This document shows positions 14,782 through 27,663 of a stretch of DNA of 64,000 nt, in pieces. Position 1 is the stretch's first letter. Every line of letters begins with the position of its first letter. Source of the DNA: Litomosoides sigmodontis (Eukaryota > Nematoda > Chromadorea > Rhabditida > Onchocercidae); assembly GCA_963070105.1 (NCBI GenBank), contig OY718807.1, forward strand, positions 7,273,483 to 7,337,482, in the 5' to 3' direction. The position numbers were made by a program, and so were the translations under genes. A model generated the notes under the pieces. It was not told the origin of the DNA, did no database searches, and was given only the letters and a program-made list of their open reading frames with translations.

Positions 14782-17700
14782 TCAGTGATTGATCCATTGT
14801 TTGTTATCGTCGGCAGACGTTTGTGTGTTACTATGATTGTCATTTTGATTGTTGTAATTTTCCTTGTATTCTTTTCTTTGTCTTTTATTTTGTACATCTG
14901 AAATTTTGAGTTCTTTAAAAAATTTTTATATCAATTTAAAATACAGGCATTGTAAATGTATGTAATATATGAGAGGAAGAAAAGAGAAAGAAGCGAAAGA
15001 GTGAGAGAGAAAGAGAGAGTAGGAAACATGTGGAGATAAAAACTCTTCTTTCCTGCAACGAATACGAAATGAAATGATTTTTTCAATAATTAAAATTAAT
15101 TTTATACATGAAAATAGTTAAACATTTATTTTTTATCATCATAATTATAATTACAATTGTTATTTATTAAACACTGTTATTTCTTATTTTTACTGTCATT
15201 ATTTCTTAAACTAATCCATTGATTGCAAAAAAAATCTAATTTTCCAATTTTTCATTTGTCAATTAAGGTACCACTTCAAAGTTTGTTTTATTGGTTATAA
15301 AAAACAATTAGCGAAATGAGCACCCTAATTATGGATAAATTTTAAAAGATAAAAAATATAACTCACTTTCTGGAAGCATACCGATATGAAGACATCGTTT
15401 CATACGACAGCTCCGACATATTTTACGATAACCGGTAGCTGAAAATTAACAGGAAATGGGTGTTTGTGAGGAAGACGAATTGGAACTGAATGCATGAGTA
15501 CAATGTTTATTTGTTGTATTGAAATTTCATTTGATTTTTTTGAACAAAAAAGTGGAACCACATCATTGTGTGTTCGTTTTTTTTTATTTTTGAATTCTAA
15601 TAAAGAATTAGTTGTAAAAATTATTTTAAAATAAGTGTGAAAATTTTATTACATAGCAAAATATTTCCCTAATGCAATTATTTTGAAAATTTATTGAAAT
15701 AATCGGTTACCGTAGTTTAGTTTAACGTCACAGCGCTGCGATCGCTTGCACGTGTAATTCTTTTCATCGCTGACCGTTCGGCTGAAAACAATCATTGCTA
15801 TTGCTAGTGTTATTGTAGAAATGAAAAGTAATTAAAAATTTAAAAATGTGTTATTGGAATTTAAGATGATATTTCAGTTCCATCCTTAGCATGTTTAGGA
15901 ACAAAGTTTGATTGTGTATGATTTAAAGATTTTTATAAAAATGTGGCAAAAAAAAACTAGCACAATTTAAAATATTTGTGGCAAAGAGAAAAAAATAAGA
16001 GATCAAATACTTAAAATAATATTTTGTTAAAGAAATATTGAAATCGTAAATTTGCAAAATTTGCATTATTTTAATTTTTTCAGAACATCAAAGAAGAGTT
16101 AACCGGAAAAATGCAGCGCAAGCAGCACACGTTTTTGCTCCAAAATGCGATCCATTAGAAGCGGCAGCAAGGCACACTTGACATAGCTGTTCACCGGGCG
16201 TTTTCCGCACCGCTGCCGGAGGTATCGGTTGAGGCGCAGATTGTTGCGGAATGGAGGAGGTTGGTATTGCATTAGAGGTTTCAAATGACAGCAATGAATA
16301 GCTGAAAGTTTTAAGCAGTGAAATTTTAGCTGGAAGATGGTAAGTATTATCATCACTCATCTTATCCGTTATCACTTCATATGATAAGGATGAGGTAGAG
16401 GTGATAAGGATTATTTATCACAAGGTGATGGAGGTAACTAGCAAAGCATACATGCCCTACCACATCTTGCCAACGTGTCACTCATTGAAAAATTAAATCT
16501 GCAAAGAAATTCATTAAAGAGCTTATTAGTTGAACTAAAGGTTAAATAGTTTGAAGTGAAAAAAAGTCTTTAAATCGAGCAAGAAAATTAGAAATTTTGC
16601 TATTTGAATTGCAAATGTTAGAGCTGAACAATTTCAGCAACATATTTTATACTGTAACTCGATAGAAATTAACACGATTATTGTGTTTTTAAAAAAAATG
16701 GTAACAAGAGGTACAGTAAACTAAACCGAGAAACGGTAGCGTACCATGTTCAAAAGATACCGGCAAGGAGAGCGAGAAATTTTTTGGGCAAACGAAAATG
16801 AAGTAAAATTATTCATTAAAATTTTTTCCATTTTTTTAAACTAAATAGAAAAAAAATAGTGTCGGCCTCTTACTCTAATGGCATCTAATTTGTTTGTTTT
16901 GTTGCAGCACATGTGTTTTTAGTTTATCAATTTGTCAAACTTTCAAATTAAGCAATTTTAATTTAATTAAACAAATTTACCAGAAAAAGAAGAATATTTC
17001 AAAGTTATATTTATTACTTGCTGAAAGCTTATTGTGTTTAAAAATATTTATTATACCTTTGCTCAGCTGGAAGCCTTGCTGATAGTGGCTTAGCAAAATC
17101 TTTAACTGCGCAAGAATGTGAGGATGAGTAAATTGGAGCAGCTGTCGTGATCATCTGCCGAACTGGCAAACTGGTAAGGCTGCCTCTCGAATCCTGAAAT
17201 AGCCATGCGCATCAAACTTTCAGTGCATGTGTTTTTAGTTTATCAATTTATCAAACTTTCAAATTCGGTGAATCTCTACAATAATAAAGTTATTTTGAAA
17301 GATAAAATGCAGCATAAATAGGTGATGTTACTGTGATAATTTGCATGCAATTAGCGATAGCGCTCTAATGAACTTTTGTCGAATTGCTCAACCTAAAATA
17401 GCTCCTTGTCGGTTAGCCTAGTAGTGTATCAGCTAGGGCATCTGCAAATCACTTAGCTGTTTGTCATCACAAATCATTTTCATGATAGATGGTGTAACTC
17501 AACGTGGGAATTTCAGAGCTCAGCTAGCAATTCTCATCCTACAACATATCACTACAACAAAGCAGCCCACTAAATGTTAGCCTTTTAAATTTACGACTGA
17601 AATTGATGAGATTATTTAGTATTGATTAAAATACCCGTACTAAATACAGTACCGGAATCTGTGATAGTGGTACAATGCAATGTGGTCCGGTGAAATTACT

Positions 17701-17961
17701 GTTAACGGTTTGTTCAATGTTAGTGCGAAATGCTGGATCGTAATCCCAAAACAGGAACGATGACGTGGTAGCGTCACGTATTGGATCGCGTAAAACTGGA
17801 ATCGATGCACTTTCAATGTGATGATGATGGTGATAATCATCACTTTGAGGTAAAGTGAAACCACGCTGCCAAATGTGTCCGCAATTCCTATTATCCATTT
17901 CTTTTCTACTTCTCTCTGCTGCTGTAGAAGTTTTGGAATTTCCTGAATTTAAAAATTTCAT
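14782..17961 (-). CDS. Nuclear hormone receptor with DNA-binding domain and no visible ligand-binding domain
   Basis: Nuclear transcription factor. Exons (descending): 17961-17635, 17193-17057, 16301-16104, 15781-15711, 15438-15367, 14897-14782; frame kept throughout, 306 aa. Residues 1 to about 190 are low-complexity, with a His run and Pro/Gln stretches. The two zinc fingers start at about residue 194: CQVCLAAA, P-box-like CAACAAFFRR, second finger TCKRSQRCDV, then ICRSCRMKRCLHIGM. After the usual LPENVQNKR linker only about 35 polar residues follow before TGA; no helix-rich ligand-binding domain is seen there, nor in the next 2 kb downstream. Donor choice of the first exon is uncertain (several in-phase GT sites), the start could lie further upstream, and a splice at about 14833 skipping the stop cannot be excluded. 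The AACAAFFRR signature is that of the expanded nematode HNF4-derived receptors. Confidence 0.85.
16344..16420. promoter_or_regulatory. Cluster of six GATA-type motifs in a receptor intron
   Basis: TTATC or GATAA occurs six times in about 75 bp, on both strands, 40-120 bp upstream (in the gene's direction) of the exon carrying the first zinc finger. Possible binding sites for GATA factors; inference only. Confidence 0.3.
16910..16949. repeat. 40-bp direct repeat, copy 1
   Basis: Begins CATGTGTTTTTAGTTTATCA and matches 17226-17265 at 39 of 40 positions; the two copies flank the receptor exon 17057-17193. Confidence 0.9.
17226..17265. repeat. 40-bp direct repeat, copy 2
   Basis: Partner of 16910-16949, differing at one base. 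It lies just upstream (in the gene's direction) of the receptor exon 17193-17057. Confidence 0.9.
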
Positions 17962-20900
17962 ATTAACTTCATCTAATTAATTTTAAATGGACCATTAAAA
18001 GGATTTCCGTTCCTATTTCATGTATTTTTAGATCAATTTAAAAATAAATAAATAAATCAGTAAAACCGAGAATAGAGAATTAGACGTTGTACAAGAGAAT
18101 TTAAAGTTTTAAACTAAATTTTTAAAAAAATTTGCTAAATCACGCATTTTTTTTTCATTCGTCATTTTTATGCTTTAGATTTTAAATTGAGGAAATTATT
18201 TTAGTAATTGTTAATTTTAAACGGTAATAATAGCAAAGCTTTTTAGTGTCAACAATTTAATTAATTTATTAAATTTGCCCAGAAATTCATTGCAGAATTT
18301 TACAGTTTAAATTTATTCATCTTTTATTATTAATTAATATCTATTTGTATACCTTATTTGTTTACTTACTCACGTGTACGTGTGTGCATGAGTCTATATA
18401 TATATATATTGCTAAACACTACAAATTATACGAATTCAATGTTGAATACAATTTTTGTAGTTCAGGTTGTTGTAAAGTAGCAAGTAATATGTATTGCAGT
18501 AATACTACAACACCTATACTTCAAATTAGCGGGCGTATTAAAAGATTAATATGCTTGCATTAACTATTACACAATTAATTTATTTTTTTTAATATTTCCT
18601 TTTTCGAAAAAAAAAAGAAAAACGAAAACCTACAAAAACTGAAATTCAATAATTATAAATAATAGAGAATGGAAAAAAAGGTTTGGGAAGGCAATGAGGG
18701 AAGCGAAAGCGATTGAAGTATGCGTTAGTAACATATTGCAATCTCTCACGTTGTTATGCATCACGTAGTAGTAGTAAGTAGTAAGTAGTAAGTAGTAAGT
18801 AGTAAAATGTTAGCTGTTAGCAGTACCTGCAGGTGTTAATGAAGTTACCTTTAATTATGCAAAAACATAATTATAACAAAATGCGAATAGAGCATATAAA
18901 TAAATGAATCGATGTATCAATTATTTAGGTAATTATGCGCAAACCTGTTTCAAGAGGAAAGAAAGGGAGAGAGACAGAGCAAGAGAGGGAAAGAGAGAGA
19001 GAGAGGAAAATTTTTATGAAAATATGTGAAAGTATCTCATATTGCTTATGCAGTTTATTTCACACATATCATTTTTATTTAATTAAAAAAATGGTTTTTT
19101 TTATTTAATTAAAAAGATATGTTTGAATTTGATATGAACAGTGTCAGACTGATTGTTCCAATTAGATCTTTTATTTTTTTAAATAAAGTTAAAGTGTTTC
19201 TATAAATTCAATTCTATCCTTTCTAGCAATCTGTTTAAGGTTTTCGTCCTCTCAATTTAAAATTTATTTCTAATCCAATTTGTTAGTTAGTTAGTTTGCA
19301 TAGCATCCTTCCTTCCCGCTATTATCATATCAACGATTATCACTTTTATGTGTGAAATGTAATTTTCGTCATTTCAATCTAATCAATAGACATATAATTT
19401 TCTTTGTAAATTTTGTTGCTTTTAACTTTTGAGCGGAATTTTTCCTTTCTGTTTGTTTGTTTGAAATATTCAATTTACGGACTTTAATTTTATGAACGAT
19501 TTAATTTTTCTCTTTTTTACTTCACAAATTAATAATTCATTTTTAGTTTAACTGGTCTGTTGTTATTTCGCAACATTTTCATTTATGATTTATTTCATGT
19601 AACCTGTTCATTTAGTTTTGATTAAAATTTAGAAAGAAAGAGTTTGATGTTTCCACCAGTATCATGTGGCAAAATTTAATCGTGAAAAGTATTATAGTAA
19701 GTGCATTTATTAATTAACTGGTACATTTCATTTATTCTCATTAACCTTTATACTTCTCTTTCCCGCATCTAACTTCAGTAATTGCAAAATGGGTAAATTT
19801 TAAAATTAAAAAAACTATTAATAAAATTATCGCTGGAAAAAAGTAGTGATATTCAATTAGTGTGCATGAAGAATTTCTCATTCTATTTGAAATCGATCAA
19901 AAATGTTAATGAAATGTTGGAATGAAACTAACAAAGTAAAATCGATTACTGTAGAAGTTTAATTGAACGATTCAATTAGCTCTCTTTTTCAACTTATTCC
20001 TTGCACTTTCGGTGAGCTTAACAACTCCATCTAGCAGTGCAATGTATTTTCGCCAAATTCACCTATCCAAGTGCACTTTTCATAATATTTTCCGCTCGTT
20101 GAAAGTATAATGCGTTAATTAATTATGTCATTTATGATTTCTGATCTTTGAGAAAATTCAACTAGCTATTTGTGCCGCTTATTAAAATATTCCAAATAAA
20201 CAATAATTTAGACATTTTTGCATAAATTTTTTATAAATACACCAGCTTGCTTAATTTCACCACTAACAAACCCATAAAATAGAACTCATCCGAAAAGTAA
20301 GACATTTGTTTCCTCTCTTCATTCCTTAGCTGTACTAAATTATTAATTGCAAAATTTACCACTAAAATTTCTTTGCACACTAGCAAAAATTAATTGTTTA
20401 AAAATGTCAGTAAAATTTGTTGCAGGAAGAAGAGCTCCTTTTCTTTTGAATTCATTGCAAACAAAAAAAAAATTTTAATGATTAGATGCGTTTTCTCTTT
20501 CTGCTCGATTTAAGCATAAAATTAATTGATAGAAATGAATGAAGGAATTTTTGGCATTGGAAAAATTCATTGTTCGAGTTAATGTGCAAAATTGCGCATA
20601 ATGAAGGAGAAGTTTCGATTAACAACAAAGCTAATTAATGATGGGAAATTGTTGAAATGATAAAATAAGTTGCCAAGGCGACAAAGTGATTTTCAGTTCG
20701 ATCCAATAATTATCTCTCATAAATCCAAAAATGGCCTTATTTTGTGCAAAATTGTCAACTTCCATCATCGGTTGCTGAAACGATGCATTGATTGATCGCT
20801 GATCACAGTGATCGCAGAGTGATCACAACGCTCATCACAATTGCGTGGATAATTTCGAAAGGTTAAAGCGGTTTTGAAATGCATTATATTTTTTAATGCT

Positions 20901-22589
20901 AATTACTTGATGTGCATTAGAAGCATTCTGGAATGAAAATAAATAAGCATTTGCTCGATAACATCTGACAATTATTTTTTGAAAACATTTTACCATCAAC
21001 GAATTTTTAATAAACAGAAAAAAATTTCAACGATGCTTGTAGAGATGGATAGAAAGAGAAAGAGAGAGCTACTTATTGGAATACTTAAAGGTATGTTAAA
21101 GTTAAATTTGAAATGTATGCAATAGTGAATAGCAAGGATTGATAATTGTTGACTGATATCTCATTAAAGAAGGTATTCCTTAACAATCATTTCGATTAGC
21201 TAAGTTAAGTGAAATTTGGAAAACTTGGTTAGCTAAGTTTAATTTTGAAAAAATTTGAACGAAATTATTGCGGAACTCGTAGTTGTCGGTAGCAAGCGAT
21301 AGCAGAGGAAGGAATGACAGGTACACCGTAAAATTTTCTCAAATTATAATAATAATCTTAGCGAGTACTTCACGTTTGACCACCAATTCCATTTATTCTA
21401 ATTCCGTGATCGTTGTAGCGCAGCGTAAGCGAAGTGGTATTTTATCCTAACTATCGATGCTTTAACGAAGTCTTTCAATCGAATTGATAAAATGAGAGCA
21501 GGATGGTTCCAAGGATGATGGTTCCTCCTCAAGCTAAAGATTTTACAAATTTATGAAATGGAATTCTATACTTATCTGTTATTTGAATGATTAAAGTAAT
21601 TTTTCATTTGACTCCTACAAACATTACGTGATAGTTACTTCATATTTTCATCTCAGTGAAAATTCAAGTAAAATACGAAAATTTTAATTTCATTTCTTTG
21701 AAAAATTAAAAGCTAAATGCAAATTTTTCATTCACCGTTTCGGCTAGTGTTAGGAGTGAGGAAAAGTGTTTCCCGGAAAATCATCTATTATCGTATTTCT
21801 GGGTTGAATTTGATTTGAAATAATCGTTCGTACAACATCTATGCGCTAACCGACAAGCATACAGCATGAAATATCATTACGCATAATACCAGACGTGTTA
21901 CACGATAATAACGAACACGTAATTTCGACGTACGCCTCATTCGCTTACTGTTACGAAGAGCTTTTTTGATGCATCTTCAGACAACATGATAATTAAAATA
22001 AGTCATCAGTGCTAACGGTGCAACATAAATTGAGATTGATGACGTAATGCACCTGAAATATTTCCATCGCACACTCACTTTCATTTGTTTAATTGCTCAC
22101 GAACATTAAGCATTATTCATTAATTAACTGTATGAAAAAGGCAAAAGCATGACATATCGGTTGATTCGAAGTTTCAAAATTTCAGGTACGCTATAAGTGT
22201 CGTAAAACCTGTAAGGCTAGTCAAACGGAAAACACGTTTATTATAAATATTGCACGTAATATTCCTATTGCGCTTAGCTATACCGTTACCCATATTTGCT
22301 ATCAATTCATATTTATGTCGACCAATCATCACCCAGCGGGTGTAACCTGCCTCTATGCATGGGTAGATCAGCCACCAAGAGGAGGCATTCCTCCTGTACC
22401 AACCAGGTGAATCTGGCGGGAAAGTAAGAGTTAGTCGCTTCAAGGAGGGGTCGTGAGCGGTTGTTTCGCTCTCATTGCTGGCATCTCTCTTTGTTGCTTG
22501 AGCACTGTTGTAACGAATGGATCGATTATCATTCATAGTGAGCTTCGAGCACGCTACACCTCCGAGAGAATTCACAACAAGTAAGTGAT
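17962..22589. other. Long intergenic region
   Basis: AT-rich DNA between the receptor gene and the GPCR-like sequence. Contents seen: a TATATA patch near 18395, a GTAGTAA heptamer repeat (18764-18804), GA-rich tracts near 18960-19010, a cluster of TGATCA-type palindromes at 20785-20840, and a 133-codon minus-strand open frame at 22174-22575 that I do not recognise and doubt. No exon chain is supported. Confidence 0.5.
18764..18804. repeat. (GTAGTAA)n heptamer microsatellite
   Basis: Roughly five units of GTAGTAA in tandem, preceded by GTA trinucleotides. Confidence 0.9.
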
Positions 22590-24000
22590 TTTAGACAAAA
22601 TTGCAAACCACTGACCACTTGTTGAGCTTGACCATTTAGCAATGCAAATAGCTCTACGAAGTGGAGAAGCATCGTACGCCACCTGTAATTCCACCACTTC
22701 CACGTATCATCGATAGAGCGGAATGGCTGCATGAAGCCAATGCACAATAGCACATGACAGTGCTACTGTGCAATAGTTCCGGTAGCGTACGCGTAACGGA
22801 CACGGTACAGTAACGATCAGCTGCTAATATTACAACGAATATCACACATGTGTAATTTACCTGAAATTACACTTCGTCGTAGCACTAATGCTATAAAGGT
22901 AATTAAAAAAAAGAGCAAAAATTTGTTGCATTGAAATGGACGATTAAATAATAATAACAATAAAAGAAAAAGAAACGGAAGTGGAAAATAATGAACGACT
23001 AGGATTTTCAATCATTTTCCAACTAAAGCATACGCAATGATCTGTGGTAATACAAAGGTTTTATCGAATTATTGTGAATTTTTAAGATAAGTTATTTCTT
23101 TAATTTGTTAAATAGAGCAAATTAGGCTAGGCAAAATAAAATTTTTTGCTTAATTTGAAGAATCGTCCGAAATGTTACGAAAGAAGAAGAGCGTGGGAAA
23201 AAAGCTTTCAGCATCACCATTTCACTAATTTAGTCTTAAATAAACAAGTCTTAATTGAAACAAAGTAAATTGGATTAGTGGTTGTTCCAATTTGATCATT
23301 CCATTCACAATTTTACTTTGTAACTTTTTAATCCCGTATTAAAAGACAATTTAATTTCGTATTAAAAGACACGTTTAGTGCTAGAATGTTGATAATTTAT
23401 ACGTGTGAAAGTGTTTTTCCTAAATTAGAAAGCATTCAACAACTTATCGCTAAATCTTCCTCCATTTGTTTTGCGGAATTCTCCAGCTGAGACAAAACAC
23501 ACACACGGAAAATCTATGTTTTATTTTGGGAAATAGTTTTACTGTGAAATTACGGTACGGAACAGTGTAGCAGGCGATAGATTAGTTTATGAGCCTGAGC
23601 TAACGTTTTAAGAAAAAAATGCAATGTAAAATTAAAAATTAAAATTACAATTGAAATTGCAATGTAAAATTGTAATTTTCCACAATGGTAATTTTAAAGT
23701 TACAAATTGCACTCAATGAAAATTTATTTCACTTACCTGTTGTTTCGGTGACATGATAAATGATACGCATTAGTAGTCCAAAAATCCACGATTTATTACT
23801 TAGCTGTGCGGTTGCAACCAAAGTCAAATTAGCCAAATACATTAAGTCAGCTAAGCATAGACTGACAGTGTTGGTGAGTGACCGCATGTATGGCTTAGCT
23901 AAGATAATAACAATAATTAGCAAATTGATACTGCCAATAGGAACCAGAATTGAATGAATTGAAGTTAAAAATAATCGAATAGTTTGAATATTAACATCAA
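22590..24000 (-). pseudogene. Rhodopsin-like (peptide-type) GPCR, apparently decayed
   Basis: A membrane receptor fragment. Exon about 23985-23737 encodes transmembrane 1 (SILVPIGSINLLIIVIILA), a first loop KPYMRS, transmembrane 2 (SLCLADLMYLANL) and the extracellular KSWIFG motif leading into helix 3, with a perfect GTAAGT donor. The next block, 22860-22780, gives the end of helix 3 with ILAADRYC (DRY motif) but is one base out of phase with that donor. About 12 codons after DRY the match jumps to the next frame, which reads YRNYCTVALSCAIVHWLHAA, a clear helix 4, then meets a TGA and continues with RRAICIAKW, like the second extracellular loop. Two frame disruptions plus a stop suggest a pseudogene. 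Sequencing errors or unusual splicing are the alternatives. Helices 5-7 were not found. Confidence 0.55.
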
Positions 24001-26444
24001 AAAAACCCGGTGATGTTCATTTCAGCGACAAATTGATAAGAAAATATTAATTCACTGGTGCATGTTTGTATCAAAAGTTCACTTTCGGTAAATTTCAAAG
24101 CTAAACTGCTTATTTTTGATTACCGAAATTAGCTCCGTAAATTGTTCAGCACAAAAGTGTGCAATGACTGAATGATGAAAATTGCATTGTATTTCCCAAT
24201 TCCTTTCATTCCTTTATTCCTCATCCTTCGTTTAACTTCATCGAAATGTCTTCGAAAATTAATTTTAATTTAAATTATGTCAATCATTTTCCTTCTATTC
24301 TTAAAAGAAATAAAATTTTTACACACATACACACAAGTACGCACGTAAGAGCAAAAAGTCATAACCTTTCAGCAGCGAAGAGAAGATAAGAAGTGGGAAA
24401 AGCGAAGAAATTAATTACATTAGGATGATTTGGATTAGAATGAACTGAATTGATTAAATGAAAAAAAAGTGAAGCGTACACATATCGAAATAATTAAATA
24501 CTGGATTGGATAAGGTGGAAAATGAATTTAAGTGAACTTGAAGTTTGCTAGTCAATGCTGTTTTCGCAAACCAAAAATTTAAATGAGATGGTTGTGATTT
24601 TAGTCTTAGAAAATAAATTACTAGAAATGTTCGATAGCTGGCATTTCTGATTGAAATTTTTTCGTAAAAATGTACTCCTCAATTGTCGCATCAATTCGCT
24701 TAGCTCTCATTTCTAGTTCACTTTCGCACCCATTGGACTTAGAAGTCAGTTTTCTAATTTTTGTTGAAATTAGAAAGTGAATTTTGAGGCTTCAACGAAC
24801 ACGAAATTAGATTAGAAATGAGAGTGAAAAGGATTAAAAAATAAATTATGCAACATGAATTTGTTCGCGCGGAAGTAACGAATTTCAGTTGTATTTAAAA
24901 AAAGTTCGAAAATGTTCGCTTTGATTTGCCGATGTATCTAAAAGGTGGTAAGCAAATAATAAATGAAAAATTAAATTGAAATTAAAGAATTGATCGCATG
25001 AGCTTCTTGGATGAAATTTTTACTCCAAGCAATTATTCGACGATTGTTTAATTCACAAATAACTGCATTTCAGGAAGCGGTAGGTTCCACTCTTGCAAGA
25101 ATCGAAAAGTTTGTTAGAGTTAATTTGCAGTAAAAGATATTAGCGGCATCAGTTACAGACAGCTCTTCTTTGTTTTCAAATACAAAATAATGCAAGGTCG
25201 AATGAACAGCTCATATCGTGCAGGCGTTTCCATGGAAGAAAAAGATTTCAAGAATTTCAATTTTGTAAGAAATCCATTTCGAAAATTGAAAATTGAATGG
25301 AACGATTTAAAAAGTTTATTTTCCAAATTTCAAAGTGATATTTGTGATATTGAAAGGAAAGGACGAAATATGAGGAAAAATTATGTTTTGTTTAACAGAG
25401 AAAGCAACAGTTGCAGCAATTTCAAGCGATCGAATCGGACTTAACCGCTTGCGCCTGCGCAATGTGAAATAAATGATAAAAATGTAAACTTTGCTCAAAT
25501 TGATAGTTAACTTGTAGAAAATAAGAAAGCTTTTTTTCTTAAATTAAAAATTACTTTTAATTAATTTTGTTTGTTTGCTTTTTTAATTAAAAATTACACA
25601 AAAAAGTGTGTAACCTTTCTTTCTATTAAATCAAACATCCCAATTGATCTCGCAATGGTTGGCCTACTTAACATATTGAAGAAAATGAGTGCGGAAATTT
25701 TGTGAACTAAATTTAATCGATTATTTATGCATTTATTTCAATGAATTGTTTTTAAAATAAAATTTGAAAGCATCTGCATCTTTTTTTTTTTGTTGGCATA
25801 CCATTAATACGACAGGTTGTTGTTGGAAGCTAATATAAATTTTGTTGGAGGAAAGTTTCTACCACTAACATTTCATCATCAATCAACAATTGCTCCTTCC
25901 CGTCCAATTTAAAATACTCTTTCATTCTTTTCAACAAAGAACCAAAATTCTATTTCAATCAAAAATCAAAATTTCTGTTTGAGATGGGACTGATAATCGT
26001 ATTGTAATAGGAAATGCTCCTTTTTTTTTTGTTACATTTTCACCAACTTTTTTTTTATATAATTATAAAAACATTTTTGAAATTTCATTACTTCAAATTA
26101 CATAGTTTAGGTATTAAAAAGCAAAGGAAGAGAAATATTCGACAGAGAATTCAATTCCTTTTTTAACTAAAATTTTACTCTATTATATTGTCACTCTTTC
26201 ATCCTTCCTCCTCCTGTCTCCCTCTCTGCCTTCGCAGCGTCATTTCAGGAGCTTTTTAAGATGTTGTAAAATGCGACAACCCTGTTTTACCACATTTATT
26301 TTGAGACTTACTCAGATAATGTCATTAATTGCGACGACACTATCCTGTAACTATTTCGAAAATAGAATACAGGCGGCAGAAAGAAAGAAAGAGAGAGAGA
26401 GAGAGGGAGAGAGAGAAGGGGATGCTAAGTAACAAGTTAGAAAA

Positions 26445-26726
26445 ATGAATAAAAATGCAGCACTTCTTCATTCTCTTCAATCAAAAATGAAATTCATTCT
26501 TACACTCTCATTTGCAGCAGCAATTCTGACGCATTCTACTTCCGTCCCATATTCATTCCTATTACATTTCGAAAAAGTTAACAGTGAAGCGCGTTATTGC
26601 AAAATAAAACGGTTATGCTACTTTTCAATAATGAGTTGCGTGCAACTGGTAATGCATCAGATAGGCAAAACATCAAGCGAAACTATAAACGAGTACTTTG
26701 ACCTAATTAGGTTACAATTCAGGTAG
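26445..26726 (+). CDS. Possible small secreted protein (93 codons)
   Basis: Single open frame. From an internal Met, MKFILTLSFAAAILTHSTS reads as a good signal peptide, leaving about 60 residues with three Cys. I recognise no family, see no introns and no neighbour support, and the AT-rich background makes a chance frame quite possible. Confidence 0.2.
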   Translation: MNKNAALLHSLQSKMKFILTLSFAAAILTHSTSVPYSFLLHFEKVNSEARYCKIKRLCYFSIMSCVQLVMHQIGKTSSETINEYFDLIRLQFR

Positions 26727-27590
26727 CGTGTAAAGTTATTTGCCTTCGTTACACTATTTTAGATACACACATAGAGTCTCAAATATAATTCTCAAAGCTT
26801 ATAAATCAAAGCATGAGATGTAGCAAGCAATTCCACAGAAAATTGATAATTCATTTAAAATTACAAAAAAATGATGAATTAAACTGACTCGCTTTGAAAA
26901 CGAAGAGAGCTAGAAAAAGGCAAAGGAGACTGAAAGCTTGAACATTTGACACACTGACGGATGATGATGAGTTACTTTTATAGTGTAGTTTTGTATTTAA
27001 ATTGAACAAAATAACAAATTCCCCTTGCAAGTTACTTCCATGTAAAAATAGATTATTTTGATTTTCGATCATTTCAATTTTCATAAAATTGACACGTACG
27101 TGGAAACTAACTGCTACTGCAAGAGATGAACAATTTCCGTCGTTGATTCATGCAATTTTTAGCATTGCTGAATGATTGCGGCAGTTTTTATTCTCTTCCA
27201 CTCCTTCTCATTTGCTACATTTCACATTAAATGCTTCGTGTTCCACCGGGCTTTTTCCCTAAAAATTGCCTCAGCGCTGAATTTTTGAGTTAATTAAATT
27301 AGTCACATAAGTGATGCCATTGAGCAGTTGTCCATCACTTTTTGCGAATAGGTCGCAGCGATGCGGCAAATAGTCTGAGCATTTGTTTGTATGCATTAAA
27401 GTGAAAAGTGAAAATTAAAATTGATGCTCGTCAGTCTAGGTATACTCGAACTTTTTCTTCCAAACTTACTTTCTCCTTCTTTCTTCCTTTCTCAAAAATT
27501 TTGCGTCATATTGAGAGGAAAACAGTGATAAATTAGTGTGCCGTCAAAGGTAGCTAGCTCTATCATCATCTCCAATCGGTTAAGTGGCGA

Positions 27591-27600
27591 CTATGATGGC

Positions 27601-27662
<62 letters not shown>
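27591..27662. repeat. (GAT)n microsatellite
   Basis: About 70 bp of GAT units with one GGT interruption. It reads open as poly-Asp or poly-Met, but there is no gene context. Confidence 0.9.

Positions 27663-27663
<1 letters not shown>

Noticed and set aside
22174..22575. 133-codon minus-strand frame next to the GPCR remnant
   Set aside because: No helix 5-7 features or family match. Adjacent frames look equally good, so it is not supported as a separate gene.
25190..25444. 84-codon plus-strand frame starting MQGRMNSS
   Set aside because: Lys/Asn/Phe composition typical of chance frames in AT-rich DNA; no domain, no splice partners.
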